From Deltaproteobacteria bacterium (GTDB lineage: Bacteria; Myxococcota_A; UBA9160; SZUA-336): a DNA stretch of 64,000 bases. The position numbers and the translations under genes were made by a program. Positions 19,065 through 29,671 of this stretch are shown here, in pieces (the first letter of the stretch is position 1; every line of letters starts with the position of its first letter). A model generated the notes under the pieces. That model saw only the letters and a program-made list of their open reading frames with translations, did not search any database and was not told where the DNA came from. Where the stretch lies: NCBI GenBank assembly GCA_029261895.1, contig JAJDAK010000052.1, forward strand, positions 1 through 64,000. The letters run 5' to 3'.

Positions 19065-20867
19065 ATGAATCGGATTCGAAACTTCGCGATCATTGCTCAT
19101 ATCGACCACGGCAAATCCACGCTTGCGGATCGATTGCTGGAAGATACGGGTACATTGCAGGCACGGGAGCGTGTCGATCAATTTCTCGACAAAATGGACC
19201 TCGAGAAAGAGCGCGGAATCACCATCAAGGCACAATCGGTTCGCATGAGTTATCGCGCACAGGACGGTGAAGAGTACATGCTCAATCTCATCGATACGCC
19301 GGGCCATGTGGATTTTCACTACGAAGTGTCGCGTTCACTTGCCGCCTGTGAAGGCGCACTACTCATCGTTGACGCGGCGCAAGGTGTAGAGGCGCAAACT
19401 TTGGCGAATGCAGAAGTTGCAATCGCGGCGGGCCTCGAAGTCATTCCAGTGATCAATAAAATTGATCTACCGAACGCTGACGTTGATCGTGTAAAGCAAG
19501 AGATCGAGGATATCGTGGGCATTCCGGCCGATGATGCGATTCCGATTTCGGCAAAGACCGGTCAAGGGATTCTCGAAGTGCTTGAGCGTATCGTGTCACA
19601 GATCCCGCCACCGTCGGGGAACCCGGATGCACCGCTGCGTGCGTTGGTATTCGACAGTTGGTATGACCCCTATCAGGGCGCGGCGATGTTATTGCGTGTG
19701 ATTGACGGTCGGCTCACGAAAGATGCCCGCATCCAGCTGATGGCGAGTGGAGATGAATATGACCTCGCGTTGCTCGGCGCCATGATGCCCGATCTCAGGC
19801 GATTACCCACTGTGGGCTGTGGTGAAGTCGCGGTTGTGACCGCCAGTATTCGCGACCCGAAGGCCGTACAGATCGGTGATACGGTGACCCTTGCGGACGC
19901 CCCAGCGAGTGAACCGTTGCCGGGGTTTCAGTTGTTACAACCGATGGTTTGGAGCGGCCTCTATCCCACCGATCCTGGCACTTATGACAGTCTGCGGGCC
20001 GCGATTGAAAAGCTGCAGCTCAATGATTCTTCGTTTTCCGCTGAACCCGAAACCAGCGAAGCGCTCGGTTTTGGCTTTCGATGTGGCTATCTCGGGTTAT
20101 TGCATATGGAGATCGCGCAGGAGCGACTTGAACGCGAGTACGGACTCGACCTGATCATTACTGCGCCGACCGTGGTGTATACCGTGCGCACACGGGCTGG
20201 CGAGGAAGTCGAACTACATCGACCCAGCGACCTCCCGTCGGCTGGCGATATCGAGGTCATCCGAGAACCCATGATTCTGGCTCAGATGCACCTTCCTTCG
20301 GAGTACTTGGGGCCCGTGATCAAACTTTGCCAGGATCGACGCGGCCAGCAACGAGATCTCTCCGTGCATAGCAACGGCCGCGCGCTGCTGCGTTACGAAA
20401 TTCCCCTTGCTGAAGTGGTGATCGATTTTTACGATCGCTTGAAGACCGTCAGTCGGGGCTATGCATCGATGGACTACGAGATCATCGGGTTCTCACCGGA
20501 CAAACTGGTCAAAGTGGATGTACTGGTTAACGGCGATCCCATTGATGCACTTTCGGTTATCGTGCACACCGACCACGCGTATTCGCGCGGGTTGGCGCTG
20601 ATCAAATCGATGAAGAGTCATATCCCGCGTCAGATGTATGAAGTGGCGATTCAGGCGGCGATCGGCTCCAAAGTGATTGCGCGTGTTAGTGTGAAAGCGC
20701 TGCGTAAGAACGTGACGGCAAAGTGCTACGGCGGTGATATCACGCGTAAGCGCAAGCTTCTCGAGAAACAAAAAGCGGGCAAGAAACGGATGAAGATGGT
20801 GGGGCGTGTTGAAATTCCCCAAGAGGCTTTTCTTGCGGTTCTTAGCTCGGGTGATGGAGACAAATGA
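19065..20867 (+). CDS. lepA: Elongation factor 4 (LepA)
   Basis: A ribosome-associated GTPase of 600 residues. The G motifs are [28 protein letters not shown] and NKIDLPNAD. The distinctive C-terminal domain includes [20 protein letters not shown] and [17 protein letters not shown]. It overlaps the first signal peptidase gene by 4 bases, the classical lepA-lepB pairing. Confidence 0.98.
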   Translation: MNRIRNFAIIAHIDHGKSTLADRLLEDTGTLQARERVDQFLDKMDLEKERGITIKAQSVRMSYRAQDGEEYMLNLIDTPGHVDFHYEVSRSLAACEGALLIVDAAQGVEAQTLANAEVAIAAGLEVIPVINKIDLPNADVDRVKQEIEDIVGIPADDAIPISAKTGQGILEVLERIVSQIPPPSGNPDAPLRALVFDSWYDPYQGAAMLLRVIDGRLTKDARIQLMASGDEYDLALLGAMMPDLRRLPTVGCGEVAVVTASIRDPKAVQIGDTVTLADAPASEPLPGFQLLQPMVWSGLYPTDPGTYDSLRAAIEKLQLNDSSFSAEPETSEALGFGFRCGYLGLLHMEIAQERLEREYGLDLIITAPTVVYTVRTRAGEEVELHRPSDLPSAGDIEVIREPMILAQMHLPSEYLGPVIKLCQDRRGQQRDLSVHSNGRALLRYEIPLAEVVIDFYDRLKTVSRGYASMDYEIIGFSPDKLVKVDVLVNGDPIDALSVIVHTDHAYSRGLALIKSMKSHIPRQMYEVAIQAAIGSKVIARVSVKALRKNVTAKCYGGDITRKRKLLEKQKAGKKRMKMVGRVEIPQEAFLAVLSSGDGDK

Positions 20868-21685
20868 GTCAGCAGGACAATAGCGCCGACAAAACTCATC
20901 GCGCCTATGATTCGGTCAAACAGATTGTGATGCTCGTACTGCTGGTCTTCGGTATTCGCTCCTTTGTCGTCGAGCCGTTTAAGATCCCATCGGGTTCGAT
21001 GATCCCAACCTTGCTAGTCGGTGACTACGTTCTCGTGAGCAAGTCGAGTTATGGTGTGCGTCTTCCCTTTACCGGAACGCAACTCATTCCGACTGGGAAA
21101 CCGAAGCGGGGTGACGTGATCGTATTTCGCTTTCCTGACAATCCCAGCCAGGACTTCATAAAGCGGGTCGTTGGACTTCCCGGGGATCGCATCGAAGTCA
21201 TCGATGATGTGGTCCACGTCAATCAAAAGCCGATCGATCGTCAAACCGCGGGCGAATTTTCGTACACCGACTACGTACGTGGTCAGATGGTGCATACAAA
21301 CTGTATTCATGAAACCAGCGAAGACGGTCTGGACTACCGTGTGATTTACGAGCCGGGTACACGCGCGCGTGGACGGCGTGGTCCGTGGATGGTTCCCGAG
21401 GCAAGCTATTTCATGATGGGTGACAATCGAGACAACTCTCGCGATAGCCGTATGTGGAAAAACAGCTTTGTTCATGAAGATCAGATCAAGGGTCGTGCGT
21501 TTCGAATTCATTGGTCCTGGGTCGTAGACTCGAGCGCAACTCAGTACCGTGGATTTATTCAGGACTTGGTTCACACGCTGGTGAGGTTGGTGACTTTCCA
21601 GATCGAGGAAGTGCGTTGGGATCGCATCGGTCGCTCGATTTGGACACTGCCCGGCTGCAATCGTTCGGCGGGCGAAGCAAACTAG
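20864..21685 (+). CDS. lepB: Signal peptidase I, copy 1
   Basis: A type I signal peptidase, which cleaves signal peptides at the periplasmic face. One N-terminal membrane segment (about residues 19-35) is followed by the catalytic Ser in [10 protein letters not shown], the catalytic Lys in [13 protein letters not shown] and box [12 protein letters not shown]. The 273 residues are complete. A roughly 30-residue insert with a Cys (VHTNCIHE) lies between boxes D and E. A second complete copy follows after 15 bases. Confidence 0.96.
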   Translation: MSQQDNSADKTHRAYDSVKQIVMLVLLVFGIRSFVVEPFKIPSGSMIPTLLVGDYVLVSKSSYGVRLPFTGTQLIPTGKPKRGDVIVFRFPDNPSQDFIKRVVGLPGDRIEVIDDVVHVNQKPIDRQTAGEFSYTDYVRGQMVHTNCIHETSEDGLDYRVIYEPGTRARGRRGPWMVPEASYFMMGDNRDNSRDSRMWKNSFVHEDQIKGRAFRIHWSWVVDSSATQYRGFIQDLVHTLVRLVTFQIEEVRWDRIGRSIWTLPGCNRSAGEAN

Positions 21686-21700
21686 AGCGAGCGAACCGTC

Positions 21701-22504
21701 ATGGCCGAAAGTATCGATCCTGCGCTAGAGCCCGCATCAGCCGACTGGAAGTCCGGATTGGGACGTTGGCTGTTGGTCGCGTTGATCCTTTCGCTCCTGG
21801 TTCGTGCGTTCATGATTGAGCCGTTTCGAATCCCCTCGGGCTCGATGATTCCGACGCTCTTGGTCGGGGACTACCTGCTTGTCAATAAGCACACCTATGG
21901 TGCGCGTTTGCCTCTGTCACGCTGGCTGGTATATCGCGCCGATCCACCGGAGCGCGGCGACGTCATCGTGTTTCGCTATCCCGACGACCCAGCGCAGGAC
22001 TATATCAAGCGTGTCATCGGACTTCCGGGTGACGTCGTTCGCATTCGTGCGGGTCGCGTCGAAATCAACGGTGCACTACTGGACCGCATTCCCGAGGGCG
22101 AGTTTCTCTATCGTGACTACGAACGAGGCCATCCCGTGACAGCCGAACGCTTTATTGAGCGAACACCAGAGGGTGTTGAGTACACGATTCTGCAGGATCA
22201 GACGCAGCGAGATCATGTGGAAGACCGTGGTCCTTGGGACGTACCTCCACATGCGTACTTCGTCATGGGAGACAATCGCGATAACTCGCGAGATAGTCGG
22301 ATGTGGCGCAATCCGTTCGTCAGTGAATCTGAAATCAAAGGCCGTGCCGTCATGCTGCACTGGTCGTGGGTCGTCTCCTCCGATTTGGCAGAGCGTGGAT
22401 TTTGGGCCGGCGCGATTCATACCCTCTATCGCGTTCTTACGCTTCAGGTCGAGGAGATCCGTTGGCAGCGCGTGGGCCGCTGGGTAGCCGGCCTTGCGGA
22501 TTGA
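21701..22504 (+). CDS. Signal peptidase I, copy 2
   Basis: The second type I signal peptidase, 267 residues. It has a membrane segment (about 25-41), catalytic Ser in [10 protein letters not shown], Lys in DYIKRVIGLPGDV and box [12 protein letters not shown]. It is clearly paralogous to copy 1 but diverged over much of its length, so the duplication is not recent. Both copies keep the catalytic dyad, and both may be active with different substrate sets. It ends the lepA-lepB-lepB unit; an 81-base gap with a regulatory RNA follows. Confidence 0.95.
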   Translation: MAESIDPALEPASADWKSGLGRWLLVALILSLLVRAFMIEPFRIPSGSMIPTLLVGDYLLVNKHTYGARLPLSRWLVYRADPPERGDVIVFRYPDDPAQDYIKRVIGLPGDVVRIRAGRVEINGALLDRIPEGEFLYRDYERGHPVTAERFIERTPEGVEYTILQDQTQRDHVEDRGPWDVPPHAYFVMGDNRDNSRDSRMWRNPFVSESEIKGRAVMLHWSWVVSSDLAERGFWAGAIHTLYRVLTLQVEEIRWQRVGRWVAGLAD

Positions 22505-22529
22505 CGTGCTGGGTCGACTCGGATAGCCT
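22501..22529 (+). promoter_or_regulatory. Weak promoter candidate for the pyr operon
   Basis: TTGACG at 22501-22506 (5 of 6 to the -35 consensus) and TAGCCT at 22524-22529 (weak -10) are spaced by 17 bases. Transcription would start near 22536, just before the PyrR-type hairpin. The -10 is poor, so this is only a candidate. Confidence 0.25.
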
Positions 22530-22543
22530 AGCGCTCGATTGAC

Positions 22544-22579
22544 GGGCCTTTTAAGACCATCCCGTGAGGTGGTTAAGGG
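22544..22579 (+). promoter_or_regulatory. PyrR-binding RNA hairpin before pyrR
   Basis: The RNA from here would fold with 5' arm CCTTTTAAGACCA and 3' arm TGGTTAAGGG around the loop TCCCGTGAGG; the unpaired AG purines form an internal bulge. Arms plus a CCCGTGAGG loop plus a purine bulge match the PyrR-binding RNA of pyrimidine operons as I know it. The 3' arm contains AAGGG, the ribosome binding site of pyrR (ATG at 22586). PyrR with UMP bound would therefore be expected to block translation initiation, as described for mycobacteria, rather than act through a terminator. No terminator hairpin is seen nearby. Confidence 0.75.
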
Positions 22580-22585
22580 TGCGAG

Positions 22586-23170
22586 ATGAGTTCGTTCGAC
22601 ACGGAAACAGATCGAGGCGAAAAGGCCTCTCGGGTCTCAGAGAGACCGGCAACCCGTGTTGTCATGGACGCCGCAGCGATCGAACGCGCGACCACGCGCC
22701 TCGCACACGAGATCGTCGAGCGTAACCCCGGACTGGCTGAGCTCGCGTTGGTTGCGATCATAAGCGGGGGTGTACCGATCGCCGATCGACTTGCGCAAGA
22801 ACTCAAACGGATCGACGGCCCCAAGGTATTTTCGGGTGCCCTCGATGTGACGTTGTATCGTGATGATGTGATGGGTCATGGACGTCGACCCATCCCTCAG
22901 CCGACTCGAATGCCGTTTTTGGTTGGCGGCCGGCGCGTCGTGCTGGTCGAAGATGTCGTTTTTACGGGCAGGACGGTGCGCGCCGCGCTCGATGCGGTGC
23001 TCGATTTCGGCCGTCCCGAATCGATCCAAGTCGCAACGCTGGTGGATCGTGGGCATCGTGAACTGCCCATCCGCGTCGACTTCGTTGGCAAGAACGTTCC
23101 GACTTCCCGTGACGAAAGGGTTGAGCTGCAAGTCAACGGACCCGAAGATTGGCGGGTGGTTGTCGTATGA
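22586..23170 (+). CDS. pyrR: Bifunctional PyrR: pyr operon regulator / uracil phosphoribosyltransferase
   Basis: The 194 residues form a type I phosphoribosyltransferase fold with the PRPP loop VVLVEDVVFTGRTVRAALDA and the conserved TLYRDDVMGHG and LVDRGHRELPIR segments. PyrR binds pyr mRNA when UMP is high and also converts uracil and PRPP to UMP. It is the first gene of pyrR-pyrB-pyrC-carA-carB, and the matching RNA target lies just upstream. The start is ATG 22586. Confidence 0.95.
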   Translation: MSSFDTETDRGEKASRVSERPATRVVMDAAAIERATTRLAHEIVERNPGLAELALVAIISGGVPIADRLAQELKRIDGPKVFSGALDVTLYRDDVMGHGRRPIPQPTRMPFLVGGRRVVLVEDVVFTGRTVRAALDAVLDFGRPESIQVATLVDRGHRELPIRVDFVGKNVPTSRDERVELQVNGPEDWRVVVV

Positions 23171-24078
23171 AACATCTGTTGGGGATTGAAACGCTGAGTC
23201 GCGAGGAAATCGAACGGATTCTAGAGACAACGCAGGCGATGCTTGAAATTTCGCAACGCGAAGTGAAGCGCGTGCCGACGCTGCGAGGCCGCACGATCAT
23301 CAATCTGTTTTTGGAACCGTCTACGCGTACGCGTGTGAGTTTTGAAATCGCAGCGAAGCGACTTTCGGCGGACGCGATCAATGTCTCGGCCTCGGGTTCG
23401 AGTCTATCGAAGGCGGAGACGCTGACCGATATGGCGAAGAACCTGGTGGCGATGAATGCGGACCTGCTGGTGGTTCGTGATCGAACGGCGGGAGTACCCC
23501 AGATGCTCGCGGAGCGGGTGCGGGCACCGGTTGTGAACGCTGGCGATGGGACACACGAGCATCCCACGCAGGCGCTGCTCGATGCGTTTACGATTCGCCA
23601 AGCGCTCGGCAGCTTGGATGGGCGGCGTATTGCGATCGTGGGTGATATCGCGCATAGCCGTGTTGCGCGTTCTGACATCTACGCGTTTACAAAACTGGGT
23701 GCCGAGGTTCGGGTTGCCGGTCCACCGACGATGATTCCGAAGGGGATCGAGATGATGGGCGTCAAGCCATGTCATTCGATGCCCGAGGCGCTCGATGGTG
23801 CTGACGTGGTCGTCATGCTGCGCATTCAGCGCGAGCGACTCGCGGGAGCGCTGTTTCCGAGCGTTCGCGAATACGCGGCGACATTTGGTCTTGGCTTTCA
23901 ATCCCTGCGTTATGCGAAACCCAACGCGATTGTGCTCCATCCGGGGCCGGTCAACCGTGGGGTTGAAATTGCGGCTGAAGTCGCTGACGCAGAACCGTCG
24001 CGTATTTTGGATCAGGTGACCAATGGCGTCGCAGTCCGCATGGCGGTGCTCTACTTGTTGACCGGGAATCATTCATGA
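23167..24078 (+). CDS. pyrB: Aspartate carbamoyltransferase, catalytic chain
   Basis: This enzyme joins carbamoyl phosphate and aspartate, the first committed pyrimidine step. The carbamoyl-phosphate loop is EPSTRTRVSFE, the HPTQ motif is in THEHPTQALLDA, and the Lys of the mobile 80s loop is in SLSKAETL. The 303 residues are normal. I use ATG 23167 (MKHLLGIETLS), inside the pyrR stop; the longer frame begins within pyrR. No pyrI regulatory subunit is present. Confidence 0.97.
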   Translation: MKHLLGIETLSREEIERILETTQAMLEISQREVKRVPTLRGRTIINLFLEPSTRTRVSFEIAAKRLSADAINVSASGSSLSKAETLTDMAKNLVAMNADLLVVRDRTAGVPQMLAERVRAPVVNAGDGTHEHPTQALLDAFTIRQALGSLDGRRIAIVGDIAHSRVARSDIYAFTKLGAEVRVAGPPTMIPKGIEMMGVKPCHSMPEALDGADVVVMLRIQRERLAGALFPSVREYAATFGLGFQSLRYAKPNAIVLHPGPVNRGVEIAAEVADAEPSRILDQVTNGVAVRMAVLYLLTGNHS

Positions 24079-25358
24079 GTCATATCCGCATTAAAGGCGC
24101 CAGACTGCTGGATCCCAGCACCGGTCTCGACGAAGTTCAGGATCTCGATATCGAAGACGGCAAGATCGTGAAGAAGGGTCGGGACCTTTCCGGTTCCGCG
24201 GACGAATGGGTCGAGGCCGACGGCAAGTGGCTGGTCCCCGGCCTGATCGATATTCACACGCATCTTCGCGAACCGGGATTCGAATACAAGGAAGATATTG
24301 CTTCGGGCGCGCGTTCGGCGGTCCAAGGCGGATACACCACAGTGTGTTGTATGGCGAATACAGATCCCGTCAACGATTCGCCCGCCATTACCGAATTTAT
24401 CTATCGCCGCGCGAAAGAGACTGCGCTCGCGCGCGTGCATGTGATTGCAGCAGCGACACAGGGCCTGCGCGGCGAGATCATGTCCGAAATAGCGGGCCTG
24501 GCCGGAGCGGGCGCCGTGGCGTTCTCCGACGACGGTGAAGTCATTATGGATGCTGGCGTGATGCGGCGTGTCTTGGAGTATGCGTCTGGCGTGGGCCGGC
24601 CGGTGATTGCGCATTGCGAGGATTTGAACCTTCGTGGTCCCGGCGTTGTGCATGAGGGTGCGCATGCCACGTGTTGCGGCCTCGCGGGCTCACCCGCGGA
24701 AGCCGAGACGATCATGGTGGCGCGCGACCTGGAGTTGGCACGGCTGACCGGTGCGCATCTGCACATCGCACACGTTTCGGCGGGGCGTTCGGTGGAATTG
24801 ATTCGCGATGCGAAAGCCGCGGGTGTACGGGTGACGGCAGAAGTCACACCGCATCATCTGTATCTCACCGATGAAGCGATCCGAGGCTATAACACGCATA
24901 CCAAGATGGCTCCGCCACTGCGCACCGCGCAGGACCGCGAGCTACTCTGGGAAGGGTTGATCGACGGTACCCTCGATTGCGTGGCGACCGACCACGCACC
25001 GCATGCGGACTACGAAAAAGACGTGGAGTTTGATAGCGCCCCGTTTGGGATCGTGGGTTTGGAGACCGCGCTTCCGGTCGTGTTGAGCGCCGTGCATGCG
25101 GAGCGAATTTCTGCACTGCAGGCGATTATGCGGATGTCGACCACACCCGCAAAAATACTTGGGCTTCCCGGTGGCACGCTGGATTTAGGTGCACCCGCGG
25201 ATTTGGCGTTGATCGATCCGAACACCGTCTGGAAGGTTCAGGCCCGTGGCTTGGCGTCGCGTTCCAAGAACTCGCCGTTTCTGGATCACGAATTTCAGGG
25301 ACGCACGGTCGAGACGTATGTTGGCGGGCAGCGGGTCTATAAATTGGAAGAGGCATAA
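24075..25358 (+). CDS. pyrC: Dihydroorotase, class I
   Basis: The enzyme cyclises carbamoyl aspartate to dihydroorotate. The metal-binding start [16 protein letters not shown], the substrate-binding MANTDPVND segment, [11 protein letters not shown] with a ligand His, and ATDHAPH with the catalytic Asp are all present, so it appears active rather than a PyrC' pseudo-subunit. The 427 residues fit class I. It overlaps pyrB by 4 bases and carA by 1. Confidence 0.96.
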   Translation: MSHIRIKGARLLDPSTGLDEVQDLDIEDGKIVKKGRDLSGSADEWVEADGKWLVPGLIDIHTHLREPGFEYKEDIASGARSAVQGGYTTVCCMANTDPVNDSPAITEFIYRRAKETALARVHVIAAATQGLRGEIMSEIAGLAGAGAVAFSDDGEVIMDAGVMRRVLEYASGVGRPVIAHCEDLNLRGPGVVHEGAHATCCGLAGSPAEAETIMVARDLELARLTGAHLHIAHVSAGRSVELIRDAKAAGVRVTAEVTPHHLYLTDEAIRGYNTHTKMAPPLRTAQDRELLWEGLIDGTLDCVATDHAPHADYEKDVEFDSAPFGIVGLETALPVVLSAVHAERISALQAIMRMSTTPAKILGLPGGTLDLGAPADLALIDPNTVWKVQARGLASRSKNSPFLDHEFQGRTVETYVGGQRVYKLEEA

Positions 25359-26497
25359 TGACTACAGAGAATGCTGCCGCATTGGTGCTTTCGGATGGGA
25401 CGGTGTTCCATGGCGAAGCTTTTGGTGCGACAGCCGAAGGGGTCGGCGAAGTCGTCTTTCATACCGGAATGACGGGATACCAAGAAATTCTTACGGATCC
25501 GTCGTATGCCGGGCAGATCGTCTGTATGACGTATCCCGAAATCGGCAATGTCGGGACCAACGAAGAGGATGAGGAATCCCGCGGTGTTTTTCTCAAAGGC
25601 TTTGTGGTCCGCGATCACGTGGATTTCCCGTCGAATTGGCGTAGCCAGGAATCGTTGCAGTCGTACCTCGTGCGTCACGAGATTCCGGGTGTCAGTGGCA
25701 TCGATACGCGCGCGCTGGTGCGGCATCTGCGGACCCGTGGCGCCATGAATGGATATCTGGTTCACGGCGCTGTGGATCTGGCCCAGGCGCGCACGTATGC
25801 GGCCGAGCTTCCGTCGATGGAAGGGCGGAACTTGGTCGATGAAGTCACCTGCGACCAAGCGTATACCTGGAGCGAACCGCCCTACGGTGCGGATGCCGCA
25901 AATCTCGCCGCCGGAAAACGTTATCGGGTTGTCGCGTACGACTTCGGTATAAAGCGCAATATTCTGCGTGAGCTGGTCGGCGCGGGTTTCGACGTCACCG
26001 TCGTGCCCGCGAGTACGACTGCGGCGGAAGTATTGGCCATAGATCCCGACGGAATTTTTCTATCCAACGGCCCCGGTGACCCCGCTGCGGTGCCCTATGC
26101 GGCGGCGGCAGTCCGTGAACTTATCGGGAAGCGTCCGATCTTTGGCATTTGCTTGGGACATCAGATCCTCGGCCTCGCGCTGGGAGGCACGGTGCATAAA
26201 ATGCGCTTCGGTCATCATGGCGCAAATCAGCCCGCACACGATCTTGAGACCGGGCGCGTGATGATTGCGTCGGAGAACCATGGTTTCGCACTGGATGCAG
26301 ATTCTTTGACCCGTGATCCTGAGATTGAAATCACCCATCTGAATTTGAACGACCAAACCGTGGAAGGGTTGCGGCATCGCAGACTGCCGCTCTTTTCAGT
26401 CCAGTACCATCCTGAAGCCTCACCTGGACCCCACGACACAGCACACCTTTTTGAGCGCTTCCGAGAACTGATTGAGAGCGGCCATGCCGAAGCGTAG
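25358..26497 (+). CDS. carA: Carbamoyl-phosphate synthase, small subunit
   Basis: The small subunit supplies ammonia from glutamine. The N-terminal CPSase domain ([30 protein letters not shown]) and a class I glutamine amidotransferase domain are visible, with nucleophile Cys in [15 protein letters not shown] and His-x-Glu in [10 protein letters not shown]. The 379 residues are normal. It overlaps carB by 14 bases. Confidence 0.97.
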   Translation: MTTENAAALVLSDGTVFHGEAFGATAEGVGEVVFHTGMTGYQEILTDPSYAGQIVCMTYPEIGNVGTNEEDEESRGVFLKGFVVRDHVDFPSNWRSQESLQSYLVRHEIPGVSGIDTRALVRHLRTRGAMNGYLVHGAVDLAQARTYAAELPSMEGRNLVDEVTCDQAYTWSEPPYGADAANLAAGKRYRVVAYDFGIKRNILRELVGAGFDVTVVPASTTAAEVLAIDPDGIFLSNGPGDPAAVPYAAAAVRELIGKRPIFGICLGHQILGLALGGTVHKMRFGHHGANQPAHDLETGRVMIASENHGFALDADSLTRDPEIEITHLNLNDQTVEGLRHRRLPLFSVQYHPEASPGPHDTAHLFERFRELIESGHAEA

Positions 26498-29400
26498 CGA
26501 CCTGCGCAAAATCTGTTTGATTGGATCTGGACCGATTGTGATCGGCCAGGCTTGTGAGTTCGATTACTCAGGCACCCAGGCGTGTAAGGCGCTTAAGGAA
26601 GAAGGGTTTGAGGTGGTCTTGGTCAATTCCAATCCGGCGACCATCATGACCGATCCCGGCTTCGCCGATCGCACTTACATCGAGCCGCTGACACTGGACG
26701 TGCTTACGACGATCTTAGAACGTGAACGACCCGACGCTTTGCTTCCGACGATTGGCGGACAAACGGGACTCAACCTTTCGATCGCGCTCGCGGAAGCCGG
26801 CGTACTCGACCGTCTCGGTATCGAGCTGATCGGTGCGAAACTCGAGGCGATTCTCATGGCCGAAGATCGCGCCCAGTTTCGGCAAGCGATGGCGGACATC
26901 GGTTTACGTACACCGCGCTCGACGTATGTCAGGAGCATGGAGCAAGCCGATGAGGCGCTCGTAGCCGTCGGTCTACCTGCGATCATCCGGCCGAGCTTTA
27001 CGCTGGGTGGCGCGGGGGGTGCGATCGGAGAAACCAAGGCCGATTACCTCGAAAAGCTAGAGTGGGGCTTACGCCAATCGCCGAAATCTGAGGTTTTAGT
27101 TGAAGAATCGGTCCTGGGCTGGAAGGAGTTCGAGCTCGAGGTGATGCGCGATCAGGCGGATAACGTGGTTATTATCTGCTCGATCGAAAACTTCGACCCC
27201 ATGGGGGTGCACACGGGTGATTCGATCACAGTGGCTCCGGCGCAGACGCTCACGGACAAAGAATATCAACGCATGCGTGACGCAGCGATCGCGATTATTC
27301 GTAAGATCGGCGTCGATACCGGCGGTTCCAATATTCAGTTCGCCTTGAATCCCGAGAACGGAGAAATCGTCGTGATCGAAATGAACCCACGGGTGTCCCG
27401 AAGTTCAGCACTTGCGAGCAAGGCGACGGGTTTTCCGATCGCCAAGATCGCCGCGAAATTAGCGATCGGTTACACGCTCGACGAGATTCCAAACGACATC
27501 ACCAAGGCGACGCCCGCAAGTTTCGAGCCGACGATCGACTATGTGGTGACGAAGATTCCGCGTTTTGCGTTCGAGAAGTTTCCGGGTGCGGATAGCCGGC
27601 TCGGCGTCCAGATGAAGTCGGTCGGTGAGGCCATGTCGATCGGGCGTACGTTCAAAGAGTCGCTGCAGAAGGGCATGCGTTCGCTCGAGATTGATCGTTA
27701 CGGTTTCGAAAACCTCGATATCACCGACGAGGAATTAAACGATCGCTTGAAGGTTGCGCGGCCCGGACGGCTCTGGGCCGTAGGCGAGGCTTTCCGCCGA
27801 GGGCTGAGTATTGAAGTGGTTCACGCGCTGAGCAAGATCGATCCGTGGTTCCTACACCAGATCGCAGAAATCATCGCGGGCGAGGCGCGTTTTCAGCAGG
27901 ACGGCGATCTTCGCCGTGCGAAGCGGGATGGATTTTCGGATCGTCGCCTCGCGGCAATAAGCGGCGTGACGGAAGCGGAAATTCGCGCGCGGCGTCAGGC
28001 CGAAGGCATATTGCCTGTATTCAAGCGTGTCGATACCTGCGGCGCCGAGTTTGAGAGTCATACACCGTATCTCTACTCGACCTATGAACAAGAGTGTGAG
28101 GCCGACCCGACCGATCGCGACAAAGTGGTGATTCTCGGCGGCGGTCCGAATCGGATCGGGCAGGGGATTGAGTTCGACTATTGCTGCGTGCACGCAGCAA
28201 TCGGGCTCGAGAAGGATGGCTACGAGACGTTGATGGTGAACTGCAATCCGGAAACCGTCTCCACCGACTACGACACCTCCGATCGGCTGTACTTTGAACC
28301 GCTCACATTGGAAGACGTCCTCGCGATTGTTGCGACGGAAAAACCCAAAGGGGTGATCGTGCAATTCGGTGGGCAGACGCCGCTGCGCCTTGCCGTTGCG
28401 TTGGAGGCTGCGGGCGTACCGATTCTGGGTACGAAGCCTGATGCGATCGATCGCGCGGAAGACCGTGAGCGCTTTGTTGAGTTGATCGAAAAGCTCGGCT
28501 TACGCCAACCCGAAAATGGTACGGCACGCAGCGTTGAAGCCGCGAAACGGCTGGCCGATGGCATTGGTTACCCGGTCTTGGTCCGTCCCTCGTACGTATT
28601 GGGTGGGCGCGCGATGCAGATCGTGCATGACGTGAACGAGCTCGACACCTACATGCGTGAAGCCGTCACCGTGAGCCCGGAACACCCGGTGCTTGTCGAT
28701 CGATTCCTGCCGGATGCGATCGAGGTGGATGTCGATGCGATTTGTGATGGTGAGACCGCGATTATCGGCGGCATCATGGAGCATATCGAGGAGGCGGGTA
28801 TTCACTCCGGAGATTCCGCGTGTTCACTGCCGCCCTACAGTCTGCCGCGCTACATCCTCGATGAGATTCGTGAGGCGACACGCGCGTTGGCGCTTGAACT
28901 GGGCGTTGTGGGTTTGATGAACATCCAATTCGCTGTCGTCGAAGACAAAGTGTACGTGCTTGAGGTCAATCCCCGTGCCTCGCGCACGGTGCCCTTCGTG
29001 GCGAAGGCGGTCGGGTTACCTCTCGCGCAGCTCGGTGCCCGCGTGATGGCGGGAAAGAAACTGGCCGAGCTCGGTGTGGTGGCAGAGATCGAGCCAGCGC
29101 ATGTCTCGGTCAAGGAAGCGGTCTTCCCATTCATGAAGTTCTCCGGGGTCGACACTTTATTGAGCCCTGAGATGAAGAGTACCGGTGAAGTCATGGGAAT
29201 CGATCGAGAATTCGGCCGCGCCTATGCGAAAGCGCAGCGCGCGGCGGGAATGAATCTACCGCGGGAGGGGACGGTCCTGCTGTCGATTCGTGATGAGGAT
29301 AAATCGCGGATCGTTGAAGTGGCTCGCACACTCATCGCCGAGGGCTTTTCAATTGTCGCCACGCACGGCACCGCGCGATGCCTAAAGGATTCCGAGATCC

Positions 29401-29669
29401 CGTCGGAGGCCGTGAACAAAGTACCCGAAGGCTCGCCGCATACGGTGGACCTGATTCAGCAGCGAAAGATCGACCTCGTAATCGCGACCACGCGAACCGG
29501 CGATCCAGTTGCTGTGCGTGATTCCGCCACCATGCGCCGTGCGGCGCTGGAACATGGAGTGCCGTATTTCACCACGGTTGCAGGCGCACGCGCCGCGGCC
29601 GGTGCCATCCGCGCAATACGCGCAGATGCGGTGGAGCCGTTGGCGCTTCAGGATATTCACCGCGGTTAG
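26484..29669 (+). CDS. carB: Carbamoyl-phosphate synthase, large subunit
   Basis: The 1061 residues hold the two homologous ATP-grasp halves: [17 protein letters not shown] at the start of the first and [20 protein letters not shown] at the start of the second. The allosteric MGS-like domain follows at the C-terminus ([26 protein letters not shown]). ATG 26484 ([10 protein letters not shown]) is chosen because it begins the aligned N-terminus. It is the last pyr gene; recG starts 2 bases later. Confidence 0.98.
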   Translation: MPKRSDLRKICLIGSGPIVIGQACEFDYSGTQACKALKEEGFEVVLVNSNPATIMTDPGFADRTYIEPLTLDVLTTILERERPDALLPTIGGQTGLNLSIALAEAGVLDRLGIELIGAKLEAILMAEDRAQFRQAMADIGLRTPRSTYVRSMEQADEALVAVGLPAIIRPSFTLGGAGGAIGETKADYLEKLEWGLRQSPKSEVLVEESVLGWKEFELEVMRDQADNVVIICSIENFDPMGVHTGDSITVAPAQTLTDKEYQRMRDAAIAIIRKIGVDTGGSNIQFALNPENGEIVVIEMNPRVSRSSALASKATGFPIAKIAAKLAIGYTLDEIPNDITKATPASFEPTIDYVVTKIPRFAFEKFPGADSRLGVQMKSVGEAMSIGRTFKESLQKGMRSLEIDRYGFENLDITDEELNDRLKVARPGRLWAVGEAFRRGLSIEVVHALSKIDPWFLHQIAEIIAGEARFQQDGDLRRAKRDGFSDRRLAAISGVTEAEIRARRQAEGILPVFKRVDTCGAEFESHTPYLYSTYEQECEADPTDRDKVVILGGGPNRIGQGIEFDYCCVHAAIGLEKDGYETLMVNCNPETVSTDYDTSDRLYFEPLTLEDVLAIVATEKPKGVIVQFGGQTPLRLAVALEAAGVPILGTKPDAIDRAEDRERFVELIEKLGLRQPENGTARSVEAAKRLADGIGYPVLVRPSYVLGGRAMQIVHDVNELDTYMREAVTVSPEHPVLVDRFLPDAIEVDVDAICDGETAIIGGIMEHIEEAGIHSGDSACSLPPYSLPRYILDEIREATRALALELGVVGLMNIQFAVVEDKVYVLEVNPRASRTVPFVAKAVGLPLAQLGARVMAGKKLAELGVVAEIEPAHVSVKEAVFPFMKFSGVDTLLSPEMKSTGEVMGIDREFGRAYAKAQRAAGMNLPREGTVLLSIRDEDKSRIVEVARTLIAEGFSIVATHGTARCLKDSEIPSEAVNKVPEGSPHTVDLIQQRKIDLVIATTRTGDPVAVRDSATMRRAALEHGVPYFTTVAGARAAAGAIRAIRADAVEPLALQDIHRG

Positions 29670-29671
29670 TT

